Position numbers and translations under genes: made by a program
Notes under the pieces: generated by a model
Database searches by the model: none
Told to the model about the DNA's origin: nothing
Seen by the model: the letters and a program-made list of their open reading frames with translations, nothing else
Shown here: positions 1 through 6,969 of the stretch, piece by piece
Numbering within the stretch: position 1 is the first letter of the stretch
How the letters are laid out: each line of letters starts with the position of its first letter
Assembly (NCBI GenBank): GCA_030619095.1
Contig: JAUXCB010000001.1
Span: 1 to 32,134, forward strand
Length of the DNA stretch: 32,134 nucleotides
Reading direction: 5' to 3'
Source of the DNA: Verrucomicrobiota bacterium
GTDB lineage: Bacteria > Verrucomicrobiota > Kiritimatiellia > Kiritimatiellales > Tichowtungiaceae

Positions 1-138
1 GATGGCATCCGCCCCCGCCTCAGCCGCCGCGCGGATGGTTTCTTTTGCCTTTTCGAGAGACCCGCCGTGGTTGGCTGAAAGTTCCGCCACCACATAAACC
101 GGCTGCCCGGCCCCAATTTTCTTTTTGTTAATTTCCAT
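1..138 (-). CDS. N-terminus of NeuB/PseI-family nonulosonate synthase (partial)
   Basis: Only the first 46 codons are in the window; the gene runs off the left edge. The protein begins MEINKKKIGAGQPVYVVAEL and continues SANHGGSLEKAKETIRAAAEAGADAI. This is the start of the NeuB TIM barrel, with the family signature AE(L/I)SANHGG and a following helix ending AGADA. The family condenses phosphoenolpyruvate with an N-acetylated hexose to give N-acetylneuraminic, legionaminic or pseudaminic acid. SANH favours the PseI/LegI side, but this fragment cannot settle it. It is the last visible gene of a minus-strand glycan block, separated from vapC by about 190 bp of palindromic repeats, so it may have its own promoter there. 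The start ATG is at 138-136. Confidence 0.85.
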   Translation of the reverse strand, partial: MEINKKKIGAGQPVYVVAELSANHGGSLEKAKETIRAAAEAGADAI

Positions 139-150
139 TTTTGTCCCTTT

Positions 151-172
151 CGGCTCACAGAGCCGACTCTAC
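151..172. repeat. Short hairpin ending in CTAC, GTAGGGCG-type element
   Basis: CGGCTC (151-156), loop ACA, GAGCCG (160-165), then ACTCTAC (166-172). On the minus strand it reads GTAGAGT followed by the hairpin. Elements with the same layout (GTAG plus a GC-rich hairpin) occur at 2500-2515, 2563-2581 and 15671-15756. It lies just upstream of the nonulosonate synthase start. Confidence 0.5.
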
Positions 173-174
173 AT

Positions 175-305
175 TTTCCAATGGTTGGAAACCGGCCCGA
201 AGAGTCAGGCTTGCAGATGATCCGGCCTGCATTATTTTTCCAAACCTTGGAAACTTTTCTTCCAGATAGTGGAACTTTTTTCCTCATGTTTTCCAAGCAT
301 TGGAA
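175..305. repeat. Cluster of four TTCCAA-n-TTGGAA palindromes
   Basis: Four palindromes lie between vapC and the nonulosonate synthase. They are TTTCCAA-TGG-TTGGAAA (175-191), TTTCCAA-ACC-TTGGAAA (237-253), the weaker TTCCA-GATAG-TGGAA (260-274), and TTCCAA-GCA-TTGGAA (291-305). All have about the same size and a 3-5 nt centre. The same motif recurs outside genes at 15561, 15604, 18446, 18816 and 25675. They could be protein-binding operators, small mobile palindromes, or hairpins that end transcripts; the sequence does not decide. Confidence 0.75.
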
Positions 306-327
306 TTTCTACCACCCGTTCACTGCG

Positions 328-714
328 TTAAACAACCTGCACCGATTCCCCGTATTCTCCCAACAACCGATCATGTGTCAACAAAACCATCGGCTCAGAT
401 CGCGCCTGCGCAATCAGTATCCGGTCAAATGGATCCTTGTGATGGTGTGGCAGATTTTCAACACCCACAGCATGAGCCGACTTCACCGGCAGTTCAATGT
501 ATCCGGCCTCGCGAAGATAGCCAACCAACTCCACCCCGGAAACCGGCATTTGAGCGGACGACAGCGAATGCTTGATTGAAACCTCCCAGACCGATGCCGC
601 ACTGAAATAGATCTGATTGGTTTCGTCCGAAATCAGCTGACGGGCTTTCTCCGGCAACTGCGGGCTGTCGGTCAGAGCCCACAGAATGATATGCGTATCC
701 AGCAGGATTCTCAT
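328..714 (-). CDS. VapC-like PIN-domain toxin ribonuclease
   Basis: This is a 128-residue protein, the normal size for a single PIN domain. It begins MRILLDTHIILWAL, the usual first strand with catalytic Asp6. Glu44 in SVWEVSIKH, Asp94/Asp97 in KDPFDRILIAQA, and Asp115 in LLTHD complete the acidic metal site. PIN toxins of this type cut RNA and are blocked by a co-encoded antitoxin. The start codon overlaps the antitoxin stop in ATGA (711-714), so the two are translationally coupled. The pair sits inside the glycan block between the PIG-L gene and the nonulosonate synthase. That is a common place for such small accessory modules, and their role in the pathway is probably nil. Confidence 0.9.
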   Translation of the reverse strand: MRILLDTHIILWALTDSPQLPEKARQLISDETNQIYFSAASVWEVSIKHSLSSAQMPVSGVELVGYLREAGYIELPVKSAHAVGVENLPHHHKDPFDRILIAQARSEPMVLLTHDRLLGEYGESVQVV

Positions 715-962
715 TTTTTGTTCATTCCTGCCGAAAACAAGGCCTCAATCTCCGAATTGCACCCATCAATGTCGTCGGGAGCTTTAAAGCGCCCGAGCGC
801 CACGCCGATACGTTTGGCTGTTCCGGCTTCGGAAACCGGAATGATTTTCACTACCGGCTTGCCGTGCCGCGAGACAATAATGGCATCTTCAATTCCCGAG
901 ACAATGTCCTGAACAATCCGGGACAAGTGCGTTTTTGCATCAAAAAGACTGACCGTATGCAT
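711..962 (-). CDS. Phd/YefM-family antitoxin of the VapC pair
   Basis: This is an 83-residue protein starting MHTVSLFDAKTHLSRIVQDI. The N-terminal half has the Phd/YefM DNA-binding fold: strand, helix with AKTHLSRI, and the strand segment AIIVSRHGKPVVKIIP. The C-terminal half is polar and probably disordered, where such antitoxins bind the toxin. It precedes the toxin and overlaps it by 4 nt, the classic order. A good ribosome-binding site, GGAGGATGAAAT, precedes the ATG at 962. Antitoxins of this family usually repress their own promoter, which fits the imperfect palindrome at 983-998. Confidence 0.88.
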   Translation of the reverse strand: MHTVSLFDAKTHLSRIVQDIVSGIEDAIIVSRHGKPVVKIIPVSEAGTAKRIGVALGRFKAPDDIDGCNSEIEALFSAGMNKK

Positions 963-982
963 ATTTCATCCTCCAGAAAATA

Positions 983-998
983 TAGTTAGACCAAACTA
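983..998. promoter_or_regulatory. Candidate operator of the toxin-antitoxin pair
   Basis: TAGTTAGACCAAACTA is an imperfect palindrome with TAGTT/AACTA ends, about 20 bp upstream of the antitoxin start in an AT-rich stretch. Phd/YefM antitoxins commonly bind such sites. No clear -35/-10 pair was resolved. Confidence 0.4.
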
Positions 999-1018
999 GT
1001 TTATTTTCAAGAACCATT

Positions 1019-1690
1019 TTATGCAATTTCCCAAATCGTTTCGAACGCTTCGGCGGCTTTCAGGCCGACGGCGCTTCCGCGGGTGAGAGCCATCGCACGC
1101 AGAACCTCCGGTGAGCGCGGGTGCGGAGCCGGACGGCTTTCCGACTCATACGCGGTCATCGCCTCGATTTTTTTCTCTATAAAATCGGAAATATCCACGA
1201 AGAGAGAGGGGCGGAAGACCGGATCGAATTTCTGGAATGCCCATTCGGTGGAAGAGGCGACTTCGTAGGCGTAGAGTGCGCGAATGCCCTGCCCCTCCAT
1301 CGGGCGCACCGCCGTCATGACAGCCCGAAAGGTGATCTGATGATCCACATTCAGATCGCCTCCATGCTGGGTAAAAACGATTTCGGGCTGCACCTCGTCG
1401 ACGACGGCTTCGATCTGTTTGATCACATCCAGCAGCGGAATCAAATCGAATTGATTGTCCGGCAGGGATGCGAAGCGGACGTTCACCGCGCCCATCACCT
1501 CTGCTGCTTTGCGGGCATCCGCACGGAGAATCTCCACTTCCGCACCCGTGGCTCCATCGCGCGAGGTTCCCCCTTCCCCGAGGATCAGGATCTCCACCTG
1601 CTTTCCCTCGGCGGCCATTTTGGCAATGGTGCCTCCGCAACCGAGAACTTCATCATCCGGATGAGCTACTATCACAATAATTTTTGACAT
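1019..1690 (-). CDS. PIG-L (LmbE-like) family N-deacetylase
   Basis: This is a 223-residue, single-domain enzyme. The family removes acetyl groups from GlcNAc-type sugars using zinc. The metal-site motif is AHPDDE at residues 9-14, and the second motif is HGGDLNVDH (109-117) with His and Asp ligands. The reading frame stays open well upstream to 2095, but that part overlaps the phosphatase gene in another frame. I chose the ATG at 1690 because the protein then starts MSKIIVIVAHPDDE and is preceded by GGAGGTCAAT. It lies 29 bp after the phosphatase gene. PIG-L enzymes are often found beside NeuB-type synthases, so a role in preparing an amino sugar for a nonulosonic acid or its glycan is plausible but not shown. 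Confidence 0.9.
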   Translation of the reverse strand: MSKIIVIVAHPDDEVLGCGGTIAKMAAEGKQVEILILGEGGTSRDGATGAEVEILRADARKAAEVMGAVNVRFASLPDNQFDLIPLLDVIKQIEAVVDEVQPEIVFTQHGGDLNVDHQITFRAVMTAVRPMEGQGIRALYAYEVASSTEWAFQKFDPVFRPSLFVDISDFIEKKIEAMTAYESESRPAPHPRSPEVLRAMALTRGSAVGLKAAEAFETIWEIA

Positions 1691-1719
1691 ATTGACCTCC
1701 AGTGGAAACGGAGTATGAA

Positions 1720-2487
1720 CTATGAATGATGAAGGATGGAAGAGGTTTTTTGACAAAGGGCCGGATCGCGTGCGGCGATCAAGCCGGGTTTTTCTAGATT
1801 TCCACTGAATGGATACGGCTGTCCATCCACGGTGGTGAAGGTTCCACCCGCCTCTTGAAGGATCAGTGCCGGGGCGCCGACATCCCAGTCGCGCACGACA
1901 ATATCTTTGAAAAAGAGGTCGGCCGAGCCATCTGCCACCCGACAGATTTTCAGGGAAATACTGCCGGATTCCAGATAACCGGTGCACGAGAGCTCTTTCA
2001 TCATGCGGACGGCGGTTCCTTTCGGTTCGGGATAGTTGTCCACCAAAATCAAACGGTTTTCGTCTGTAGAAACATGGATCGGCTCCCCGTTGCAAAAGGC
2101 TCCTCTGCCTTTCTCTGCCGAGTAGAGCCGGTCGAACACGGGGGCATAAACCGATGCCAGTACGGGTTCGCCGTTTTCCATCAGAGCAGCCTGCGTAACA
2201 AACCCGTCAAACCCGCCCGCGAGGCTGGCGGTTCCGTCGATGGGGTCGATCAGCCAATAGCAGTCAGGGCGCGGGTCGATATGCGAGGCAGGATCTTCTT
2301 CGCTGAGAATCGGAATGTCCAGCAACCCGGTCAGTGCAGTGGAAAGTGCCTGATGCGCCTCGCGGTCGGCCTCGGTTTTGAGCTGGGCTCCCTGCCACTC
2401 GCCGCCGGCATTTCCGCGCCAGCGCAACAGGTCTTCGCCCACTTTTTTTAGAATACTTTTCAGTTGATTTATCACTTCATCCCTCAT
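1720..2487 (-). CDS. Inositol monophosphatase / CysQ-like sugar or nucleotide phosphatase
   Basis: This 255-residue enzyme belongs to the Li-sensitive, Mg-dependent phosphatase superfamily. The metal-binding motifs are in order: SEEDP (62-66), WLIDPIDGTASLAGG (78-92), and WDVGAPALILQEAGG starting at Trp201. The length matches the family. Members hydrolyse inositol phosphate, 3'-phosphoadenosine 5'-phosphate (CysQ) or sugar phosphates, and the sequence does not settle the substrate. The neighbouring deacetylase, glycosyltransferases and exporter suggest a sugar phosphate or a pathway by-product. The ATG at 2487 is just after a repeat-filled gap of about 90 bp from the preceding gene. Confidence 0.85.
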   Translation of the reverse strand: MRDEVINQLKSILKKVGEDLLRWRGNAGGEWQGAQLKTEADREAHQALSTALTGLLDIPILSEEDPASHIDPRPDCYWLIDPIDGTASLAGGFDGFVTQAALMENGEPVLASVYAPVFDRLYSAEKGRGAFCNGEPIHVSTDENRLILVDNYPEPKGTAVRMMKELSCTGYLESGSISLKICRVADGSADLFFKDIVVRDWDVGAPALILQEAGGTFTTVDGQPYPFSGNLEKPGLIAARDPALCQKTSSILHHS

Positions 2488-2499
2488 AGCGGCTCACTC

Positions 2500-2581
2500 G
2501 GCGAGTTCGCCCTACCCTCTCCATCGAAATTCGATATTCCTTGTTCGATATTCATTATTCAAGCGGCTCTGCCGCGCCTAC
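2500..2581. repeat. Two GTAGG-type hairpins flanking a TTCGATATTC micro-repeat
   Basis: The first hairpin is GGCGA-GT-TCGCC (2500-2511) followed by CTAC. The second is GCGGC-TCT-GCCGC (2563-2575) followed by GCCTAC. Between them, 2529-2560 contains copies of the word TTCGATATTC/TTCGATATTCA. The CTA of the second element (2578-2580) is the stop codon of the glycosyltransferase, so the repeat reaches into that gene's end. Confidence 0.55.
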
Positions 2582-3525
2582 CAATAGCACCCTTCTTCGA
2601 CATTTTGAAAAGACTGCGGTGTTTCAGAGGAGAGAGGGCGAACCCAGTGTTCGTTATACAGCTCGCTGATTTCCGGTCGGCTGTCCCAGCGCGCGCCCTT
2701 GATTCCAAAAAGGAGCTGCAACATTCCACCCATGTGGACCGCCTGTTTTCCAAGATCCTTGATGTGCGCCGCCAGCGGCAGGCCGTAGGCTCCAGCCCCG
2801 ATCAACGCGATATCGAAATCTGTCGCGGCGACCTGCGTCTTCATCGCCTCCAGCGCGTCGGCCCAGCAGGAAAATTCAACCGTGCCGCCCGCCGCGGATT
2901 GCACGGCCCTGACCGTTTTTAACTCAAAGTCCGGAAGAACATCACGACCGGGGAAAAGAAGATCGCGTTTCAAATACTGCTTCTGAATGCTCTCTTCAAA
3001 GGGATGAATGACCAACACCTTTTTTCCTTTGAGCACTGCGGACCATGGCTCCGACTGATCATAGGGATCGATTGCATGCAATGGAATAAGAGTGGCGGTC
3101 GGGCACTGCTCACGAAACAGCGTTTCTTCGAGCCGCAACGAATTCGACCAGATGCCGAGCACATCGATGCGGGCACAGGCCTTGAGGGTGATCTGAGCAA
3201 AATAATCGAGTCCTTCATCCGTCGCCGGAAACACCCCGGCATTGTTCTGAGCCTGAAATCGAATTTTTTTGGTGTAGTCCGGCGGCACACCGGTCAACAA
3301 ACTGGTGATCCGCCGGGTCGGAGCATTTCGCAGGCGCTGGCGGTGGGCATTGAGCACGTTCATCTCGCATGTGCTGAAGCGCGAAACCATCAGCGGATCG
3401 CTCCCGGAAATCCGTTCCTGAAGAAATAGGGAAGCGGCCTGTGGCACCAGAACAGGCACTCGACGGAACTGGCGGTCATGCCGTCGCTTTCGAAAACGGG
3501 TCAGTGCCTGTTTATGCAAGGCCAT
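2578..3525 (-). CDS. GT-D-like putative glycosyltransferase
   Basis: This 315-residue protein has no signal peptide or membrane segment. The C-terminal part has a Rossmann-like run, DFDIALIGAGAYGLPLAAHI, then KDLGKQAVHMGGMLQLLFGIKGARWD. That is characteristic of the GT-D fold-like family found in surface polysaccharide loci. An earlier conserved part reads ARIDVLGIWSN. The reaction is unknown; transfer of a sugar to the growing glycan is the family expectation. It lies 18 bp downstream of the exporter ATPase gene and is probably co-transcribed. The stop codon falls within a repeat element, so the last residues may be altered. The N-terminus (MALHKQALTRFRKRRHDRQF) is very basic. Confidence 0.7.
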   Translation of the reverse strand: MALHKQALTRFRKRRHDRQFRRVPVLVPQAASLFLQERISGSDPLMVSRFSTCEMNVLNAHRQRLRNAPTRRITSLLTGVPPDYTKKIRFQAQNNAGVFPATDEGLDYFAQITLKACARIDVLGIWSNSLRLEETLFREQCPTATLIPLHAIDPYDQSEPWSAVLKGKKVLVIHPFEESIQKQYLKRDLLFPGRDVLPDFELKTVRAVQSAAGGTVEFSCWADALEAMKTQVAATDFDIALIGAGAYGLPLAAHIKDLGKQAVHMGGMLQLLFGIKGARWDSRPEISELYNEHWVRPLSSETPQSFQNVEEGCYW

Positions 3526-3543
3526 GAGGTTCTCTCTTCCCGC

Positions 3544-4338
3544 TTACTGATTTTCCATGAGTGTATTGTAGCGGTGCACCACTTCGTGAATATCCGCCGC
3601 ATCATACTGTTCAATGCCGTGGTCGAGAATGATGCCGCGGTTGCACAGCGCGGAGACCGCGTGCGCATTGTGGCTGACAAACAGAACCGTGCGGCCTTCT
3701 TTCTCGCTGATGTCTCTCATTTTATTGAGACATTTGGCCTGGAACTTGGCATCGCCGACCGCGATCACTTCGTCAGCAATCAGAATATCGGAATCCAAAT
3801 TGGCGGCGACCGCGAAGGCGAGCCGCACAAACATGCCGCTGGAAAAGCGCTTCACCGGCGTGTCGATAAACTCCGGCAGACCGGAAAACTCGACAATCTC
3901 ATCAAATTTGGCGGTGATCTCATTTTTCTTCATTCCGAGAATCGCCCCGTTGAGATAGATGTTCTCGCGTCCGGTCAGTTCGGGGTGGAAGCCGGTGCCG
4001 ACCTCAAGCAGGCTGGCGACCCGCCCGCGGATGCGGATGCGCCCCTCGGTCGGTGCGGTGACACGAGACATGATTTTCAGCAGGGTCGACTTGCCGGCAC
4101 CGTTGACCCCCATAATGGCCAACCGCTCCCCTTTTTTGACCTCGAAGTTCACGTTACGCAAAGCCCAGAAGCGGTCACGACGACCGACATTGGACTCCTC
4201 GCCGACACGCACGTTGGGATCTTCTTTACCGCGCTTGGTGGCCCACCAACTTCGCATATCACGGGCAAGGCTCATGTTATTGATCACCCCATACCGGTAC
4301 TGCTTAGAGATGCCTTCTACGCTAACGACTGTGCTCAT
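3544..4338 (-). CDS. wzt: Polysaccharide ABC exporter ATPase (Wzt/TagH-like)
   Basis: This 264-residue ATPase powers export of a lipid-linked polysaccharide across the inner membrane with the Wzm-like permease. Walker A is GVNGAGKST (77-85), the signature is RFSSGMFVRLAFA (164-176), and Walker B is ILIADEVIAVGD (185-196). The DEVxAVGD form is typical of O-antigen and teichoic-acid exporters. The protein ends soon after the nucleotide-binding domain. It therefore lacks the C-terminal carbohydrate-binding domain of Wzt proteins that recognise a chain-terminating modification, and export here is probably not coupled to such a cap. The permease gene lies 9 bp upstream. Confidence 0.93.
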   Translation of the reverse strand: MSTVVSVEGISKQYRYGVINNMSLARDMRSWWATKRGKEDPNVRVGEESNVGRRDRFWALRNVNFEVKKGERLAIMGVNGAGKSTLLKIMSRVTAPTEGRIRIRGRVASLLEVGTGFHPELTGRENIYLNGAILGMKKNEITAKFDEIVEFSGLPEFIDTPVKRFSSGMFVRLAFAVAANLDSDILIADEVIAVGDAKFQAKCLNKMRDISEKEGRTVLFVSHNAHAVSALCNRGIILDHGIEQYDAADIHEVVHRYNTLMENQ

Positions 4339-4347
4339 AAAACTCCC

Positions 4348-5226
4348 TTAAATAACGTCAATGAATGTGCGTTCGTTACGGTTGAAAATAATAATTCCGA
4401 GCAAAAGTATAACGACCGATAGGATCAGGCTGACCAGCCAGGCCCCGATCGGCTGCGGCCCCTCGCCGGTCATTGCATAGCGGAACATGGCCACCACCGG
4501 GATAACAGGATTGGCATAAATAAGCCATCCATAGCCGCGGTCAACAAACTCCGAAAGCGGGATGATCACAGCGGAACAATACATCCACAGTTGCATCCCG
4601 AACGATAGCAACTGCTTGAGGTCCCGATACTTGGTGGTCAGGGAAGAAACGATCACCCCGCATCCGACACCCAGCGCACCGAGCTGAAACAGAAACACCG
4701 GAATCGCCAGCAGCCAGAGGTTCGGGTGCATCACGGCCCCCTGAACCACATAATAAAAAAAGAAAAAAACCAGTATCGAAAACTGAATCAGCACTTTCAG
4801 CCCTTCCATGGCCACATAGCTGATCGGAACGGCCAACCGCGGAAAGTAGATTTTACGAAACAGCTGGGCATTCGAGTTGAACGTGTTGGCGCATTTCGTT
4901 AGGCAATGGGAAAAAAATCCCCAGAGCATGGTGCCGGAAAAGTAAAACAGCATCTGCGGGACACGATCCGTGCCGAGCTTGGCGATATTCCCGAACACAA
5001 AACTCCAAACCATCGTGGTCATAACGGGCTGGATGAAAAACCACAGCGGCCCGACAACCGTCTGCTTGTAGGCAGAGACAAAATCGCGGCGGATCAACAG
5101 GCCCAGTAGATCACGATACCGGTAGAGTTCCCCAAACCGGAAATCGAGCAGTTTGTCTGGAGGCTCAATGATGAGATCCCATGTGTCATCCGGCTGTTTA
5201 TTTGTCTCGCTCACGATGTCTCCCAA
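4348..5226 (-). CDS. wzm: Polysaccharide ABC exporter permease (Wzm-like)
   Basis: This is a 292-residue ABC-2 membrane protein. An amphipathic N-terminus (YRDLLGLLIRRDFVSAYKQT) is followed by GPLWFFIQPVMTTMVWSFVF, a family signature. Five or six hydrophobic segments follow, including LIQFSILVFFFFYYVV and LVSLILSVVILLLGIIIF. The pattern matches Wzm/TagG permeases that carry undecaprenyl-linked glycans. It is translated with the ATPase gene that follows 9 bp later. The pair links the flanking glycosyltransferases to an ABC-dependent rather than a Wzx/Wzy route; no flippase or polymerase is seen in the window. Confidence 0.93.
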   Translation of the reverse strand: MGDIVSETNKQPDDTWDLIIEPPDKLLDFRFGELYRYRDLLGLLIRRDFVSAYKQTVVGPLWFFIQPVMTTMVWSFVFGNIAKLGTDRVPQMLFYFSGTMLWGFFSHCLTKCANTFNSNAQLFRKIYFPRLAVPISYVAMEGLKVLIQFSILVFFFFYYVVQGAVMHPNLWLLAIPVFLFQLGALGVGCGVIVSSLTTKYRDLKQLLSFGMQLWMYCSAVIIPLSEFVDRGYGWLIYANPVIPVVAMFRYAMTGEGPQPIGAWLVSLILSVVILLLGIIIFNRNERTFIDVI

Positions 5227-5284
5227 GTGGTTAAGAACTCTATCTATACTTTATTGGATACGCAGGTTTCAACCTCAGAACCCA

Positions 5285-6238
5285 TCAAAGGCAATCCGCC
5301 CGCCCCAGCAGCTTTTGTTTCATCCGCCACAAGCGCTTGCGCAGGCGATATCGCCAGCACAGCTCCTTGCGCATTTTGACTCCCGGATAGACATGATCAA
5401 ACGTGTACTGATCTGCCTCTCGGTCGCGAACCACATCCGCCGGGTGCGTCAAAAAGCCGATGGACTCGGCCGGTCGACTCGATATCCAGCACGCCCCCTC
5501 TCCTTTGGTATTGGTTCCGTCCACCCCAAAGCCGATATTAGCGACCAAATTGACATTTGGCAAAATAGTCAGGCCACGGTTCATCCAACAGGTCATCGTC
5601 CAGATATAAGCCCAACTGTTCGGGGTTCCTTCCGTATAGAGCGTTTCAAAAATAGTGTGCCAATACGTCACCTCCACCGGATCATCCAGAATCTCATCCA
5701 GACAACAGGCATCCCGAAACGCGGGCCAGCCAGCCATGTCGTGATCATAACACTGCCATGCCCGCCGCCAAGTCGCCCAGCCCCAGCCATGATTATAGTC
5801 CGAAAAATAATAGCTGGCAACCCCGCGTTTCTGCCCGCGCCGAAAATTATCACCGCTTACACACCAGATGCGCTCATCCCCCCGGTAGCGATCCAGCAGC
5901 TCATCGCAATAGTCGAAAAACGAAGGATCCGGCAAGCAGTCATCCTCAAGAATAATGGCTGTCTCAACCTGCTCAAACACCCAGTCCAGCCCGCCGCTGA
6001 TCCGTGCACGGGTGCCCATGTTCTCCTCGGAATAATGACGGAACACCTCGCAGTCCCAGTCGACAGAATCGGTCACCGCGCGGGCTTGGTCGCAACGCTC
6101 TGCCTCCTCCGCACCGCGCGGGCCGTCGGCGATCACAAACAGCATTTCTGGTTGTGCTTCGCGAATCCGCTCAAAGACCTTCTGCGTCAGGTCAGGCCGA
6201 CGAAACACAACAAACACAACGGGCGTTTTACAAGACAT
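5285..6238 (-). CDS. GT2/GT-A-type glycosyltransferase (HlpA-like)
   Basis: This 317-residue protein starts MSCKTPVVFVVFRRPDLTQKVFERI, the opening of a GT-A nucleotide-sugar domain. The metal-binding DxD-like motif is AIILEDDCLPDPSFFDYCDELL. Further conserved parts are ERIWCVSGDNF, HGWGWATWRRAW and VANIGFGVDGTNTK. These mark the family often named hemolytic protein HlpA-like or nucleotide-diphospho-sugar transferase. It probably adds a sugar during synthesis of the exported glycan. The gene precedes the exporter genes by 58 bp on the same strand. The donor and linkage cannot be read from sequence. Confidence 0.82.
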   Translation of the reverse strand: MSCKTPVVFVVFRRPDLTQKVFERIREAQPEMLFVIADGPRGAEEAERCDQARAVTDSVDWDCEVFRHYSEENMGTRARISGGLDWVFEQVETAIILEDDCLPDPSFFDYCDELLDRYRGDERIWCVSGDNFRRGQKRGVASYYFSDYNHGWGWATWRRAWQCYDHDMAGWPAFRDACCLDEILDDPVEVTYWHTIFETLYTEGTPNSWAYIWTMTCWMNRGLTILPNVNLVANIGFGVDGTNTKGEGACWISSRPAESIGFLTHPADVVRDREADQYTFDHVYPGVKMRKELCWRYRLRKRLWRMKQKLLGRADCL

Positions 6239-6285
6239 AGCAGGCTTTCAACAGGATTTATAAACCCTCAGATAAATCGATGGAG

Positions 6286-6882
6286 TCAGGCGGCGGGTTT
6301 GAGTTTTGCCCGCAGCCATGCTTTAACTTTTTTCTTTCTGTATTTGGATCCCATCTTGAGAGCTTTTGAAATTTCATACGCCGCAACACCCATCGAAGGA
6401 ATGTGAATTGAGACCGTTCCGGGTTCCGGACAAGGCAGGGTGTTAAACACTTCCACGATCTGATCCCGGAACCGTTCATAGTAAGGGCGGCGGGCTTCTC
6501 TTTCCAGATATCCTGCCGTGACCGTCCAGGGGTTGGTGTTGATTTCCCAAACCTGAACCTCGCCATCTTTTACTCCGTAATCAACACGCCCGTACTGAAG
6601 TCCGGCGGCTTCGTAGACCTTCATCAATTCCTCGGCATGAGGATTCTCTTGCTGATACGAATTCAGTTCATCATATAAATACGGATTCTCATCCGCAAAG
6701 GTATCGCCCGAAAGCTTTTGCATCCACTTTGTGTCGAAGAAAATACTTCTTGGAATAATTTTATCCCCGACTCGACAAGCCGAATATTTTCGATAAACGC
6801 CTTTTGCATCCGATATATCGCAAAACTCCACAAACTTTTCCATCGTGTAGGTGTGTTCAACGGTGGCAAAATAATAAATCAT
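6286..6882 (-). CDS. ATP-grasp-like protein, C-terminal half only
   Basis: This 198-residue protein contains GVYRKYSACRVGDKIIPRSI, then LQYGRVDYGVKDGEVQVWEINTNP at about 95-118. These are the last substrate/ATP and metal-binding parts of an ATP-grasp domain, with Glu and Asn of EINTNP as expected Mg ligands. The N-terminal half and the ATP lysines expected of a full protein of about 300 residues are absent. The frame is closed upstream by a TGA about 60 bp before the ATG. It could be a shortened remnant or a minimal paralogue. AGAGGA lies 10 bp before the ATG, so it may still be translated. It is flanked by pgm and a glycosyltransferase. Confidence 0.65.
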   Translation of the reverse strand: MIYYFATVEHTYTMEKFVEFCDISDAKGVYRKYSACRVGDKIIPRSIFFDTKWMQKLSGDTFADENPYLYDELNSYQQENPHAEELMKVYEAAGLQYGRVDYGVKDGEVQVWEINTNPWTVTAGYLEREARRPYYERFRDQIVEVFNTLPCPEPGTVSIHIPSMGVAAYEISKALKMGSKYRKKKVKAWLRAKLKPAA

Positions 6883-6969
6883 ATGGATTTTTTCCTCTGT
6901 TAAAATACTGCAAAAGCTATCACCCGCCCAACGAAATCAAACTCAAACAGCCCCAACCCTTGGAAAGGT

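Noticed and set aside
181..579. A 132-residue plus-strand frame
   Set aside because: Made of the palindrome cluster plus antisense of vapC.
1691..2095. Upstream extension of the PIG-L frame
   Set aside because: It lies inside the phosphatase gene in another frame, and a strong ribosome site marks the start at 1690.
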